The notes: generated by a model from the letters alone, not told the origin. 64,000 nt of DNA from Leptospira brenneri (GCF_002812125.1 NZ_NPDQ01000002.1:617992-681991), one strand, 5' to 3'; shown: positions 55,352-63,731, counted from the stretch's first letter. Translations and numbers: made by a program.

Positions 55352-56143
55352 TTAGCGAATGAAGTAGAGAACCTTCCTCTCACCGATTCGCTCTCTGTTT
55401 ATCTCCACACGGTTTCGATAGTAGTAACCTTTTTCAGGAAATGTTTTGGAGAAAAATTCGAATAGATCCATTTCAAATAACAACATACATTCGGCAACGT
55501 CCATCGCACCAATCGACATCGCATTCTTAGTGTCCACCATGACATGGCGAGAATTAATAAAATCCGGTTCGATTTCGTTTGCGATTAGATCAAAATTTGT
55601 TTTTGTGATGGTTCCACCAACTGAAGTTTTTTTCCCTCTGCTTTTGGCTTCCGAAATGATTTTTTTCGCAACTCTTGTGACTTCTTTATCATCTGGTTTT
55701 TTGTCCATAGAGGCACTTAGATCAGAACGAGCAGCTGTTACTTGTTCTAAAGCTTGGAAAGAAGCTGAGTCAAAGATATCCATCAAGTTTCTATAACCTG
55801 TGATGGTTTCCATATTGATTGATTTGTTATAGGACTCAAATTCTGAAGGAGTGAGAAGGTTCTTCATCGTTTGGATGAAGTTTTTTAGTGCGTATTCGGA
55901 CTCCACCATCGGTGCCGAAATTCCAGAAACTCCGATCCTTTGGCAGATTCGGATGTCGTTTCTGGCTTCTGGACCACCGATTTTGACGTAGAGAGGTAAA
56001 ATTCCAGCGGTGATCGTTTTTAAGAGGGAAATTTCCTCTTCACCCATATCCTCGGTTTCCGTTCCTGTTTTGATGCAGATAAAGGAATAGTTCTCTTTCA
56101 TCTCCAGTAAGGTTTTTCGTAAAACGTGGATTGATGTTTCCAT
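55352..56143 (-). CDS. CitE/HpcH-family aldolase-like protein
   Basis: The 263-residue protein resembles the CitE/HpaI aldolase family: IKTGTETEDMGEEEISLLKTI, YVKIGGPEARNDIRICQRIG, ISAPMVESEYALKNFIQT and SMDKKPDDKEVTRVAKKI. The Glu in APMVESEYAL and the IKTGTETED stretch suggest the metal-binding lyase core. ATG 56143 is chosen because it starts the conserved core; the frame opens further upstream (to 56464) but then overlaps lepB on the other strand and gives a non-family extension. The last gene on this strand is the DUF2079 protein. Confidence 0.7.
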   Translation of the reverse strand: METSIHVLRKTLLEMKENYSFICIKTGTETEDMGEEEISLLKTITAGILPLYVKIGGPEARNDIRICQRIGVSGISAPMVESEYALKNFIQTMKNLLTPSEFESYNKSINMETITGYRNLMDIFDSASFQALEQVTAARSDLSASMDKKPDDKEVTRVAKKIISEAKSRGKKTSVGGTITKTNFDLIANEIEPDFINSRHVMVDTKNAMSIGAMDVAECMLLFEMDLFEFFSKTFPEKGYYYRNRVEINRERIGERKVLYFIR

Positions 56144-56255
56144 AAGTAGAAGATCTCCATGTATGGTATCGTCGATTCCCGAAAATAGTACAAGTCTTTT
56201 GCGCTTTTTTTCCCCCTTTCTTGACAGAAAATTCCAATTCCCTAGCTTCGAACCT

Positions 56256-57293
56256 ATGGGAATATTCTCCACTATCTTCGGGTCCAAACCAAAACAAGAT
56301 TCTAAAGAACCTCCAAAAGAGGGGGCGGCTGCTTCAGGGATTTCTTTCGGAATCATTGTGGTTCTTGTTTTTGCCTTCAAATCATCTATATTAGATGCTA
56401 ATAATATTCCCTCTGGATCGATGATCCCCACACTTAAAATCGGAGATTTTTTGTTCGTAAACAAAATGCGTTATTCGTTCCGCATGCCATTTACGGAAAA
56501 AGAACTCTTCCGAATTGATGATCCTAAACGAGGAGACATTGTTACCTTCATTCCACCGGCAACGGCGTTGGCTCAAGAAGAATCGAGAACTGGGATTTTT
56601 GCTAAGCGTTTTGTCAAACGTGTGGTGGGCCTTCCTGGAGATACGATCCGCATTACTCGAAAGTATATTGATACTAAAGATAGGGGACGCGTACATTTTG
56701 CACTCATCGAGTATAAAGAAAAAGGTGCAGAAGAATTTTTATCTTACCAACCAAAGGAAGTTCCGATTGGCAAAGAACTTTCTGATTTAGATAATTTAGA
56801 AGCTACACAAAGAGCTTTATTTAAAGAAGTAAAACCTGGATTTGAACATTTCATTTTGGAAGGATTCGAAGACGATAGACGTGCCCATATCTTTGAGTAT
56901 TGTGATTTTTTACATGGCTGTCAGATTCCTGAAGGCCAATATATGGTGATGGGCGACAATCGGGATGACTCTCATGATTCACGTGCTTGGGGATTTGTGA
57001 AACGAGAAGACATTTTAGGAAAGGCACTCATTATTTATTTTTCTATCGATTGGAAGGACTCTACTTGCGAATACAAAGATGGACAGGCATTAGCAGAAAA
57101 AGGTCCAGAGATTGCCGAACGATTTGAAGGTGACGCTTTGGATAATCGATGCCATTACACTGAAATATTTTCTTCACATAATTCTCGTTATAGAGATGAT
57201 GAGTCTAGGTTCGGTTGGATTGAAAGAACCATCCGTTACCGGTTGTGGAGATTGAATGTTCGGTGGGATCGAATCGGTCGCATCTTAGAATGA
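56256..57293 (+). CDS. lepB: signal peptidase I
   Basis: The 345-residue protein has one N-terminal membrane segment (about residues 28-45). The catalytic Ser 55 follows in NNIPSGSMIPTLKIGDFLFV, the Lys is in AKRFVKRVVGLPGDTI, and the SPase conserved box MGDNRDDSHDSRAWG lies near residue 235. A large insert (about 80 residues) sits between the last two boxes. ATG 56256 is chosen, giving a normal N-terminus. It removes signal peptides of Sec proteins at the membrane. Confidence 0.92.
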   Translation: MGIFSTIFGSKPKQDSKEPPKEGAAASGISFGIIVVLVFAFKSSILDANNIPSGSMIPTLKIGDFLFVNKMRYSFRMPFTEKELFRIDDPKRGDIVTFIPPATALAQEESRTGIFAKRFVKRVVGLPGDTIRITRKYIDTKDRGRVHFALIEYKEKGAEEFLSYQPKEVPIGKELSDLDNLEATQRALFKEVKPGFEHFILEGFEDDRRAHIFEYCDFLHGCQIPEGQYMVMGDNRDDSHDSRAWGFVKREDILGKALIIYFSIDWKDSTCEYKDGQALAEKGPEIAERFEGDALDNRCHYTEIFSSHNSRYRDDESRFGWIERTIRYRLWRLNVRWDRIGRILE

Positions 57294-57517
57294 CAGGAGA
57301 ATCTGAAAAACCATCCAATCAAAAACCGGAGAAGTCTCCAATGGCGATGGCTGGTGCGGGTTTTGAATTTGTTTCCTCCATAGTGCTTTTTGTGCTGGGG
57401 GGATACTACTTAGATGAGTATTTAAAAACAGAACCACTTTGGCTTCTTGTCGGTTTTTTCTTAGGTTTTCTTTTTGCCTTTTATTCTCTCATCAAACGGG
57501 CCAAAGAAAACGAATAA
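57290..57517 (+). CDS. AtpI-like small membrane protein
   Basis: The 75-residue protein has two hydrophobic helices joined by the loop GGYYLDEYLKTEP. The helices are FEFVSSIVLFVLGGYYLDEY and LWLLVGFFLGFLFAFYSLIK. This is the AtpI/F0F1-ATPase-subunit-like family. The ATG overlaps the lepB stop by 4 nt, so it is coupled to signal peptidase. AtpI genes usually lead the ATP synthase operon, but no atp gene is near. Confidence 0.8.
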   Translation: MTGESEKPSNQKPEKSPMAMAGAGFEFVSSIVLFVLGGYYLDEYLKTEPLWLLVGFFLGFLFAFYSLIKRAKENE

Positions 57518-57609
57518 ACATCGTATCCGTTCTGCTTTGTGGAAATCGCAATGCGTCCAAGGGAGTCTATCTGTTTTGAGAAAACTAGAAGGTAACTCCA
57601 AATAAGTTC

Positions 57610-57637
57610 TTGACGACAGACCTCTCCACAAAAGAAT
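57610..57637 (+). promoter_or_regulatory. putative sigma-70 promoter of the ilvB leader transcript
   Basis: TTGACG (57610-57615) is followed after 16 nt by AAGAAT (57632-57637). These match the -35 box in five and the -10 box in four of six positions. The start would fall near 57645, giving a leader of about 200 nt before ilvB. This is pattern-based, without experimental support. Confidence 0.45.
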
Positions 57638-57647
57638 TTTAAGTGTA

Positions 57648-57782
57648 ATGGCGAATCAGGCAACCACTAACTACGAGATCATGGATTCCATGCCCGTTCT
57701 TGGATTGTCTAGCTATGTCCTCTCTACCCTCGTCCTAGTCGTCGTTGTAGTCTCCTCATACATACTTAGCTTTCTGTCATAA
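57648..57782 (+). CDS. Val/Leu-rich leader peptide of ilvB (attenuator candidate)
   Basis: A 44-codon frame runs from ATG 57648 (alternative starts 57681 and 57690) to TAA at 57780-57782. The last 25 codons are rich in branched-chain residues: YVLSTLVLVVVVVSSYILSF contains a run of five Val codons (GTC GTC GTT GTA GTC) plus Leu and Ile. This resembles the IvbL and IlvL leader peptides of enterobacteria, whose translation senses valyl- and leucyl-tRNA levels. It sits about 70 nt before the acetolactate synthase start and is followed by a strong hairpin. A small single-helix membrane protein is an alternative. Confidence 0.65.
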   Translation: MANQATTNYEIMDSMPVLGLSSYVLSTLVLVVVVVSSYILSFLS

Positions 57783-57792
57783 AATTTCCTTC

Positions 57793-57833
57793 GTTTCCTC
57801 GGTCGACAGAAAGCTGAAAGTCGACGAGGAAAC
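57793..57833 (+). promoter_or_regulatory. hairpin between leader peptide and ilvB
   Basis: GTTTCCTCG-G-TCGAC (57793-57807) pairs with GTCGACGAGGAAAC (57820-57833), a 14-bp stem with one bulged G and a 12-nt loop. It ends 7 nt before the SD GGAGAGGA. Its right arm (57823-57829) can also pair with CCTCGTC in the leader codons (57728-57734), and the SD with TCCTCTC (57718-57724). Mutually exclusive folds of this kind are typical of attenuation. No T-run follows, so it may act on translation. Confidence 0.6.
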
Positions 57834-57852
57834 CACATAGGAGAGGATCTTT

Positions 57853-59550
57853 ATGCGGGAACAAATTACCGTAAGTCAATATATCATACGTTTTTTAGAA
57901 TCTAAAGGAATCACTTGGATCCCAGGTGTTCCTGGTGGGACCATATTACCATTATACGAAAGTTTGGTGGAGTCGAATATAGAGCATGTGTTAGCAAGGC
58001 ATGAACAAGGTGCTGGTTTTCTTGCACAAGGGAGGGCAAGGAGCACAGGCCAAGTGAGCGCTGTATTCGTTTCTTCTGGTCCTGGGGTTGCTAACCTCAT
58101 CACTGCAGTTGCTGATGCACAAAGGGATTCTGTTCCTCTGTTGGTTTTTTCAGGCCAAGTTCCTTTGGCATTAATGGGAACCGATGCTTTTCAAGAATTG
58201 CCAACAATGGACATCGTATCTCCCATTGTAAAAAAAGTTTATCAGATTAAAAATCCAAACCAAATAATCAAAACTTTAGAAGAAGCATATCATCTTGCTG
58301 GTTCTGGGAAAAAAGGACCTGTATGGATTGATTTACCGAAAGACATTCAAACACAAACAATAAATCAATCTTTTACGCACCTTGATTTCGATTCGCAAAA
58401 AATCGAACTTATGGCAGAGAGCGAAATATTAGAAGAAGAGGTAGTTGGGGGAGATATTGTTTGGTTTTTGCAGGAATTTAAATCATCGATTGAAGGTTCT
58501 AGATTCCCCTTACTATATTTAGGTGGTGGTGCAAAAAAAGAATACTTGCGGCTAAGAGAATTTGTATCTCGTTTCCAAATTCCGGCAGTTACAACACTAA
58601 TGGGGTTGGGCATTTTTGAAAAAGATGATCCTATGAATTTAGGAATGATGGGTATGCATGGAACTGTTGCCTCAAATGAAGCACTTGGTGTTTGTGATCT
58701 CCTCATTGCCATTGGAGTTCGTTTTGATGATCGCGCGACAGGTGCTATCGAAAAGTTTTGTAACCAGGCAAAGATCATACATGTCGACATAGATGCTCAT
58801 GAAATTGGTAAAAATAAATCAGTTCATTTGAGTTTGCAAAAAGATATTTCGGAAATTATGCCTTTTCTCATTGAAGAAGAGTTTTCCATTCATAATGAGA
58901 ACGCACTCGCACAAATCAAAACTTGGAAAGAGATTCCTGAAAGTCATCCTATAAAAGATCTACTTTTAGATTTATCCTCTGTTTTACCTAAAGGGGATCA
59001 TTATATTTTAACCGACGTTGGCCAACACCAGATGTGGGTGGCACAATACTTTCCGTTTTCAAAACCAAATTCTTGGATTACATCGGGTGGACAAGGCACG
59101 ATGGGTTTTGGTCTTCCAACGGCGATTGGTGTAGCATTGAGTCACAAGGAAGCAAACGTATATTGTTTTTCCGGGGATGGTTCGATTATGATGAACTTAC
59201 AAGAGTTGTCTACTCTAAGGGAACAGAATCTCAATGTGAAGATAATCTTAATCAACAATCAACATTTGGGCCTTGTTCGCCAACAACAGGATTTGTTTTA
59301 CGGGAGTAAACATTCTGGATCTAAGTTTCATTTTCATCCCGACTTTTCTTTGTTATGTCAATCTTTTGGGATCGGATATTCGGAATGGGATTGGAGTTTA
59401 GGTACCAAGGAACTAAGTCGGTTTTTAGAAAAGAAGGGACCCGCGATGATCGAAGTAAGAATCCCTGCTAGTTGGGGTGTTTATCCATTTGTTCCAGGTG
59501 GTAAATCCAACCAGGAATACATTTTAGATCCGATGATAACGACAACATAG
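57853..59550 (+). CDS. ilvB: acetolactate synthase large subunit
   Basis: The 565-residue TPP enzyme starts with GITWIPGVPGGTILPLYESL and VLARHEQGAGFLAQGRARST, where the Glu activates the cofactor. It has the FAD/middle domain and the TPP motif GDGSIMMNLQELSTLREQ followed by ILINN. It forms acetolactate or acetohydroxybutyrate for valine, leucine and isoleucine synthesis. SD GGAGAGG precedes ATG 57853. It is alone, without an adjacent ilvN, and the Val/Leu-rich leader peptide and hairpin upstream suggest control by branched-chain amino acids. A related TPP lyase is possible, but that context supports the call. Confidence 0.87.
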   Translation: MREQITVSQYIIRFLESKGITWIPGVPGGTILPLYESLVESNIEHVLARHEQGAGFLAQGRARSTGQVSAVFVSSGPGVANLITAVADAQRDSVPLLVFSGQVPLALMGTDAFQELPTMDIVSPIVKKVYQIKNPNQIIKTLEEAYHLAGSGKKGPVWIDLPKDIQTQTINQSFTHLDFDSQKIELMAESEILEEEVVGGDIVWFLQEFKSSIEGSRFPLLYLGGGAKKEYLRLREFVSRFQIPAVTTLMGLGIFEKDDPMNLGMMGMHGTVASNEALGVCDLLIAIGVRFDDRATGAIEKFCNQAKIIHVDIDAHEIGKNKSVHLSLQKDISEIMPFLIEEEFSIHNENALAQIKTWKEIPESHPIKDLLLDLSSVLPKGDHYILTDVGQHQMWVAQYFPFSKPNSWITSGGQGTMGFGLPTAIGVALSHKEANVYCFSGDGSIMMNLQELSTLREQNLNVKIILINNQHLGLVRQQQDLFYGSKHSGSKFHFHPDFSLLCQSFGIGYSEWDWSLGTKELSRFLEKKGPAMIEVRIPASWGVYPFVPGGKSNQEYILDPMITTT

Positions 59551-59559
59551 AATTTACGA

Positions 59560-59584
59560 ATCCGAGGGAGTGATTCCCTCGGAT
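59560..59584. terminator. stem-loop between ilvB and glnK (bidirectional)
   Basis: ATCCGAGGGA (59560-59569) pairs with TCCCTCGGAT (59575-59584) around a GTGAT loop, a perfect 10-bp stem just after ilvB. It also lies 13 nt past the end of the convergent glnK. No long T-run follows on either side, so termination is not proven. Confidence 0.55.
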
Positions 59585-59597
59585 CAACAAATGATTG

Positions 59598-59945
59598 TTA
59601 AATTGCTTTGCTGCCTTTTTCTCCACTACGGATACGGATAACTTCTTCTAGAGGCATAACAAAGATTTTTCCGTCACCGATTTTACCTTCAGGGCTTGTT
59701 TTTGCAGCCTTTAAAATCGCATCAACAGTGGGTTTAACGAACTCATCGTTCACCGCGATTTCTAAACGGACCTTTCTCAGAAGGTTCACTTGGTATTCAT
59801 GTCCGCGAAATACTTCTGTTTTTCCTTTTTGTTGGCCATAACCTTGAACGTCACTAACGGTTAAACGATAGATTTCGTTTTTGGTAAGTTCGTTTTTAAC
59901 TTCTTCTAGTTTGTGTGGTTGGATGATTGCAATGACTAATTTCAT
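59598..59945 (-). CDS. glnK: PII family nitrogen regulatory protein
   Basis: The 115-residue protein has the PII fold: MKLVIAIIQPHKLEEVKNEL, the T-loop with KTEVFRGHEYQVNLLRKVRL and the C-terminal KIGDGKIFVMPLEEVIRIR. The Tyr modified in PII proteins corresponds to the Tyr of HEYQV. It lies 5 nt after amtB, so it is co-transcribed with the transporter. PII proteins sense ATP, ADP and 2-oxoglutarate and block AmtB when nitrogen is ample. The gene order is amtB-glnK, the reverse of E. coli. Confidence 0.93.
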   Translation of the reverse strand: MKLVIAIIQPHKLEEVKNELTKNEIYRLTVSDVQGYGQQKGKTEVFRGHEYQVNLLRKVRLEIAVNDEFVKPTVDAILKAAKTSPEGKIGDGKIFVMPLEEVIRIRSGEKGSKAI

Positions 59946-59950
59946 ATTGA

Positions 59951-61240
59951 TTACCTGATATCATATCCTTTTTCACCATGGATCTCTTGGTCGAGTCCTG
60001 TGATTTCTTTGTCTTCTTCGATTCTAAATCCGATTGTTTTTTCGATCACGAACGCCAGTATATAAGAGACTACAAAAGAATAAAATCCAGTAGCTACGAC
60101 ACTGATGATTTGGGCTGTCATCTGATCTCCCAATGTGATCCCTTCTGCAAGTTCTAAAGCAAAGTATCCAGTGAGAATTGCACCAAATGCTCCACCAGCT
60201 CCGTGAATTCCAAACGCATCGAGTGTATCATCGTATCGTAGTTTTCCTTTTAAGAGAATGGCCATATAACACACTGGAGATACTAAAACTCCCATAATGA
60301 GAGCCCCTTGGACACCGACATAACCAGAAGCTGGAGTGATGACAACAAGACCAGCAACAATACCAGAAGCAGCACCGAGTGCAGTCGCTTTTTTTGTATG
60401 TAACCATTCAATGAGAAGCCAACTTGCTCCTGCTGCTGCCGGTGCAATGAGTGTTACTAAAAATGCTCGTGCGGCTAGCCCATTGACAGAAAGACCAGAG
60501 CCTGCGTTGAATCCAAACCAACCAAACCACAAAAGCCCCGATCCAAGAAGCGTATAAGTCATGTTATTTGGGTGTGTTAATAAACCAGGATCACCTTTTC
60601 GTTTTCCGATCACGATGGCAGCAGCAAGTCCACCAATCCCTGAAATCAAATGAACTACAGTTCCTCCTGCAAAATCAAGGGCGTTCATTTTTAATAACCA
60701 ACCTGAATCTGCCCAAACCCAGTGTGCTACCGGATCATAAACTAACGTTGACCATACGAGTATAAACACTACATAAGCAGATAGTTTGATTCTTTCAGCA
60801 ATTGCACCTGAGATTAGAGCTGGTGTAATGATAGCAAACATACCTTGGAATAAAAAGTGAACGTAGGTAGGGATGGAACCTTTTACCGAATCAACATCAA
60901 TTCCATTTAGAAATGCTAAATCGAAATTTCCGAAATAAGGGTTATCGCCTGAAAATGCAAAACTGTATCCGAAAATGGTCCACTGTAATGTCATAACAAT
61001 GATGGCAACAAAACTATGCATCATAGTGGAGAGGACATTTTTGGAACGCACAATACCACCGTAGAATAGTGCCAACCCCGGAATCATAAAAAATACAAAT
61101 GCCGAGGATACTAACATCCAAGTTGTATCCGATTTATCGATAGTAGGGGGGGATGGTAGTTCTCCTTCGGCAGCCAGGAATCCAGGCAAAAGGAAAAGGA
61201 CAGATACCAACAAAGGCCGTAAGACCAGTTGTATATTCAT
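59951..61240 (-). CDS. amtB: ammonium transporter Amt
   Basis: The 429-residue protein has an N-terminal signal (LLVSVLFLLPGFLAAEG), then eleven hydrophobic helices. The Amt signatures are FVFFMIPGLALFYGGIVRSK, DFAGGTVVHLISGIGGLAAA with the His of the central pore, and FGIHGAGGAFGAILTGYFA with the second pore His. ATG 61240 is preferred because TTTGGAG lies 7 nt before; a start 12 nt earlier is less likely. It takes up ammonium at low nitrogen. glnK follows in the same operon. Confidence 0.93.
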   Translation of the reverse strand: MNIQLVLRPLLVSVLFLLPGFLAAEGELPSPPTIDKSDTTWMLVSSAFVFFMIPGLALFYGGIVRSKNVLSTMMHSFVAIIVMTLQWTIFGYSFAFSGDNPYFGNFDLAFLNGIDVDSVKGSIPTYVHFLFQGMFAIITPALISGAIAERIKLSAYVVFILVWSTLVYDPVAHWVWADSGWLLKMNALDFAGGTVVHLISGIGGLAAAIVIGKRKGDPGLLTHPNNMTYTLLGSGLLWFGWFGFNAGSGLSVNGLAARAFLVTLIAPAAAGASWLLIEWLHTKKATALGAASGIVAGLVVITPASGYVGVQGALIMGVLVSPVCYMAILLKGKLRYDDTLDAFGIHGAGGAFGAILTGYFALELAEGITLGDQMTAQIISVVATGFYSFVVSYILAFVIEKTIGFRIEEDKEITGLDQEIHGEKGYDIR

Positions 61241-61408
61241 TGTTTGCTCCAAATATCTTTTTCGTGATGTGAAATAAAATTCGTATCATTACGATTGGTT
61301 TCCTTCAAATGGCGAGTCAATTCTGCAAAACTAGGAACTTTTTTGTAAAAAAACTAGGGGATTTTGGAAGAAGGTCGCCTGATTCGTTTGGCTGTGGTAA
61401 GGCGACGG

Positions 61409-61455
61409 TATTGGGTGGCGGGTCTAGTTCCCCTCCCAAAGTCAGGGCGGGGAGA
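61409..61455 (+). repeat. dispersed intergenic repeat, copy B
   Basis: This copy starts TATTGGGTGGCGGG and ends with GTCAGGGCGGGGAGA. It shares the ends with copies A and C but differs in the middle (TCTAGTT instead of TGGATAA). It lies in the gap between amtB and the glutathione peroxidase gene. The rest of this 325-nt gap holds only the palindrome at 61523-61548. Confidence 0.6.
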
Positions 61456-61522
61456 TTGGATTCAAAGCCCACCCCCAAAGAAAATCAAAAAAACGACTAA
61501 AAAGAAATAAAAAGATTGAACA

Positions 61523-61548
61523 AAATTAAATTGTGCACAATCTAATTT
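61523..61548. promoter_or_regulatory. near-perfect 26-bp palindrome, probable OhrR/MarR operator
   Basis: The core ATTGTGCACAAT (61530-61541) is a perfect 12-bp palindrome that extends to AAATTA...TAATTT at both ends, with one mismatched pair. It lies 18 nt upstream of the glutathione peroxidase ATG, so it overlaps the promoter or ribosome binding region. The two-cysteine MarR/OhrR-like regulator encoded next is the likely binder. Confidence 0.75.
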
Positions 61549-61565
61549 GCATAGGGAGAACAAAA

Positions 61566-62051
61566 ATGTCAGACGAATTTTACAAAATCAAAGTAAAACG
61601 AGGTTCCGAGGAAATTCCGATGGAGCAGTTTAAAGACAAGGTGTTACTCATTGTAAACACTGCCAGCGAATGTGGGTTTACTCCGCAATACAAAGGACTT
61701 CAAGAGACTTACGATCGTTGGAAAGGTAAAGGTTTGGAAGTACTCGCTTTTCCTTGCAATCAGTTTGGAGAACAAGAGCCAGGGACTGATGCAGAAATTA
61801 AATTATTCTGTGAGAGAACATTCTTAACAACCTTCCCTATTTTTTCTAAGTTGGAAGTGAATGGACCAAATACAGATTCGCTTTACAAACACCTTAAAAC
61901 AAAAGCACCAGGGATTTTTGGATCTTTGGATATCAAGTGGAACTTTACAAAATTTCTGATCGATAAAAATGGAAACGTTGTAAAACGATATGCTCCCATT
62001 ACAAAGCCAGAAGCTATTGAAAAGGATATAGAAAAACTTGTCCAAGCTTAA
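61566..62051 (+). CDS. glutathione peroxidase-family thiol peroxidase
   Basis: The 161-residue protein has the GPx motifs. VNTASECGFTPQYKGLQETY carries the peroxidatic Cys, which is Cys, not selenocysteine. LAFPCNQFGEQEPG and the WNFTKFLID box follow. Such Cys-GPx usually use thioredoxin rather than glutathione. AGGGAGA lies upstream of ATG. It shares an operon with the MarR regulator (14-nt overlap), so it is probably peroxide-inducible. Confidence 0.92.
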   Translation: MSDEFYKIKVKRGSEEIPMEQFKDKVLLIVNTASECGFTPQYKGLQETYDRWKGKGLEVLAFPCNQFGEQEPGTDAEIKLFCERTFLTTFPIFSKLEVNGPNTDSLYKHLKTKAPGIFGSLDIKWNFTKFLIDKNGNVVKRYAPITKPEAIEKDIEKLVQA

Positions 62052-62478
62052 GGATCCTACAGATGAGGTTCTTCTTTTGAGGAACCAAATTTGTTTTTCT
62101 TTGTATTCCTCTATACATCGATTGATGAAGATATATCGTCCTCTTCTTGCGGGACTAGGCCTTACTTATCCGCAGTATCTTGTTATGTTGGTACTTTGGG
62201 AAGAGGAAGAAACAACTGTTAGTGGTCTTGGGGAACGATTGCAATTGGATTCTGGAACTTTGACTCCACTTTTAAAACGACTAGAACAAAGTGGAGTCAT
62301 TCAAAGAAAAAGGAATCCAGACGATGAACGAGTAGTGATGGTTAGCCTCACAAAAAATGGAAAACAATTACGTGAAAAAGCAAAAACCATTCCGGAACAA
62401 ATTTTTTGTTCATCAGGTATTCAGGAGAAGCAGGCGATTCAACTAAAGGAAATTTTGGATCAATTTGGCAAAATTTAA
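62038..62478 (+). CDS. ohrR: MarR/OhrR-family transcriptional regulator, 2-Cys type
   Basis: The 146-residue protein has the MarR winged helix, with LTYPQYLVMLVLW, TVSGLGERLQLDSGTLTPLL and the wing RKRNPDDERVVMVSLTKNG. The N-terminal LLLRNQICFSLYS carries Cys 19, in the place of the peroxide-sensing Cys of OhrR, and a second Cys lies at 124. I recall the Xanthomonas OhrR pair at 22 and 127 with the same spacing. The TTG start at 62038 overlaps the GPx gene by 14 nt. It likely senses organic peroxide by oxidation. Confidence 0.88.
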   Translation: MSKLKDPTDEVLLLRNQICFSLYSSIHRLMKIYRPLLAGLGLTYPQYLVMLVLWEEEETTVSGLGERLQLDSGTLTPLLKRLEQSGVIQRKRNPDDERVVMVSLTKNGKQLREKAKTIPEQIFCSSGIQEKQAIQLKEILDQFGKI

Positions 62479-62606
62479 ACAGAATTTTGTTTTACGAAAA
62501 TAATTTCTTGTTTTCTACTTGACTGAATGATTGGAAAGAAAAAACAATCTAACATTCTTTAGGTCTACCTCATTTAGATTTTTAAAACACCAGAAGATAC
62601 TTTAAT

Positions 62607-63731
62607 ATGTTAAGGCAACGTATATCACTCTGCTTCTGGATGGCCCTATTTCTTTTGTCCTGTAAAAATACGATTACTGACAATGCTTGTGATCCCAATG
62701 GACGTAAGTTTATTGATTCCGTATTATTAAAATGGATCAGTTTAGATTCAAGTCCCACTTGTGGCAAAGTGTACGTTTCTGCGATTCCTAAAGAAATTTT
62801 AGAATATTCCATCCCCAGCTTAGGAGTAGTCGGGATTATCAGTGGAAATCAAATTGTCATTACTTCGGAAACAATCGTTTCTATATCTTCCTATGTTGCA
62901 AATTTTAAAACAAATGGTATTTCTGTATCGATTGACGGGGTGGAACAAATCAGTGGAGTCAGTTCCAACTCTTATGCATCTCCTCTAAAATACATTGTGA
63001 CCGCAGTTGATGGTAGTACAAAGGAATATACAGTTCAAATGATTGCGCCGCGTATCTTAGGGTCGGGTTCTCTTCGGCTTTGGTTTAAGGCAGACCAACT
63101 AACGCTGAATGATGGAGATGGAATTACGACTTGGTCGGATCTCAGCGGGTATGGGAATCATGTTGCACAAGCTAATGCTATACAAAGACCAGTGTTCCGG
63201 GTGAATCAAGTCAATGGTCTGCCGGCTGCACAATTTAGAAGTTCATTCGTATCTCGGATGGATATATCGTCTTCGTCCGTTGGAACTTATGTTACTGCTA
63301 GCGGTAGTGTATTTTTCGTGATGAGGTTAGTGCAAACAATCCCTGGTGGCGTAACGTTGTTAAATTTAGATTCTACCGGTGGTAGGGAGTTTTCTATCGA
63401 TCATCCGAGTCCGGAATACTTACTTAGTAAAAATGGTACAGGTTTTTCCGCTGTTTCTGGATTTCCCTTACCAAAAACAATTTTTCTGGCATTAGGTTCT
63501 GTGCAGGTTTTGACAAACACGGCGCGGGAATACTGGAATGGAAATTTGAAGGGGCAAACTCCTGTTAGTTATGATTACGGTGGTGGGACAAATTCAATTC
63601 TATATCTAGGCAATGGAAATCTTGATGCCGACATTGCAGAAGTTTTATACTTCAATACCGACCTTTCGGAAGCTGAGGTTCAAAAATTATATTTTTATCT
63701 GAACACCAAGTATGGACTTTCTCCTTTATAG
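62607..63731 (+). CDS. lipoprotein with LamG-like domain
   Basis: The 374-residue protein has a lipoprotein signal (LFLLSC). A beta-rich N-terminal part contains a tandem-repeat-like segment (YIVTAVDGSTKEYTVQM), similar to a bacterial Ig-type/DUF5018-like strand motif. A C-terminal concanavalin-like region follows, with LRLWFKADQLTLNDGDGITT, WSDLSGYGNHVAQ and DLDADIAEVLYFNTDLSEAE, the latter typical of LamG-type lectins. It is probably a surface binding protein. It stands after the OhrR operon with a 128-nt gap. Confidence 0.8.
   Translation: MLRQRISLCFWMALFLLSCKNTITDNACDPNGRKFIDSVLLKWISLDSSPTCGKVYVSAIPKEILEYSIPSLGVVGIISGNQIVITSETIVSISSYVANFKTNGISVSIDGVEQISGVSSNSYASPLKYIVTAVDGSTKEYTVQMIAPRILGSGSLRLWFKADQLTLNDGDGITTWSDLSGYGNHVAQANAIQRPVFRVNQVNGLPAAQFRSSFVSRMDISSSSVGTYVTASGSVFFVMRLVQTIPGGVTLLNLDSTGGREFSIDHPSPEYLLSKNGTGFSAVSGFPLPKTIFLALGSVQVLTNTAREYWNGNLKGQTPVSYDYGGGTNSILYLGNGNLDADIAEVLYFNTDLSEAEVQKLYFYLNTKYGLSPL

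Noticed and set aside
56144..56464. Longer N-terminus of the CitE-like protein
   Set aside because: This part overlaps lepB on the other strand, does not fit the family and reads as low-complexity sequence.
61309..61500. Reading frame of 63 codons on the plus strand between amtB and the peroxidase gene
   Set aside because: It is read through repeat copy B, has a skewed Pro/Gly/Ser composition and no ribosome binding site.
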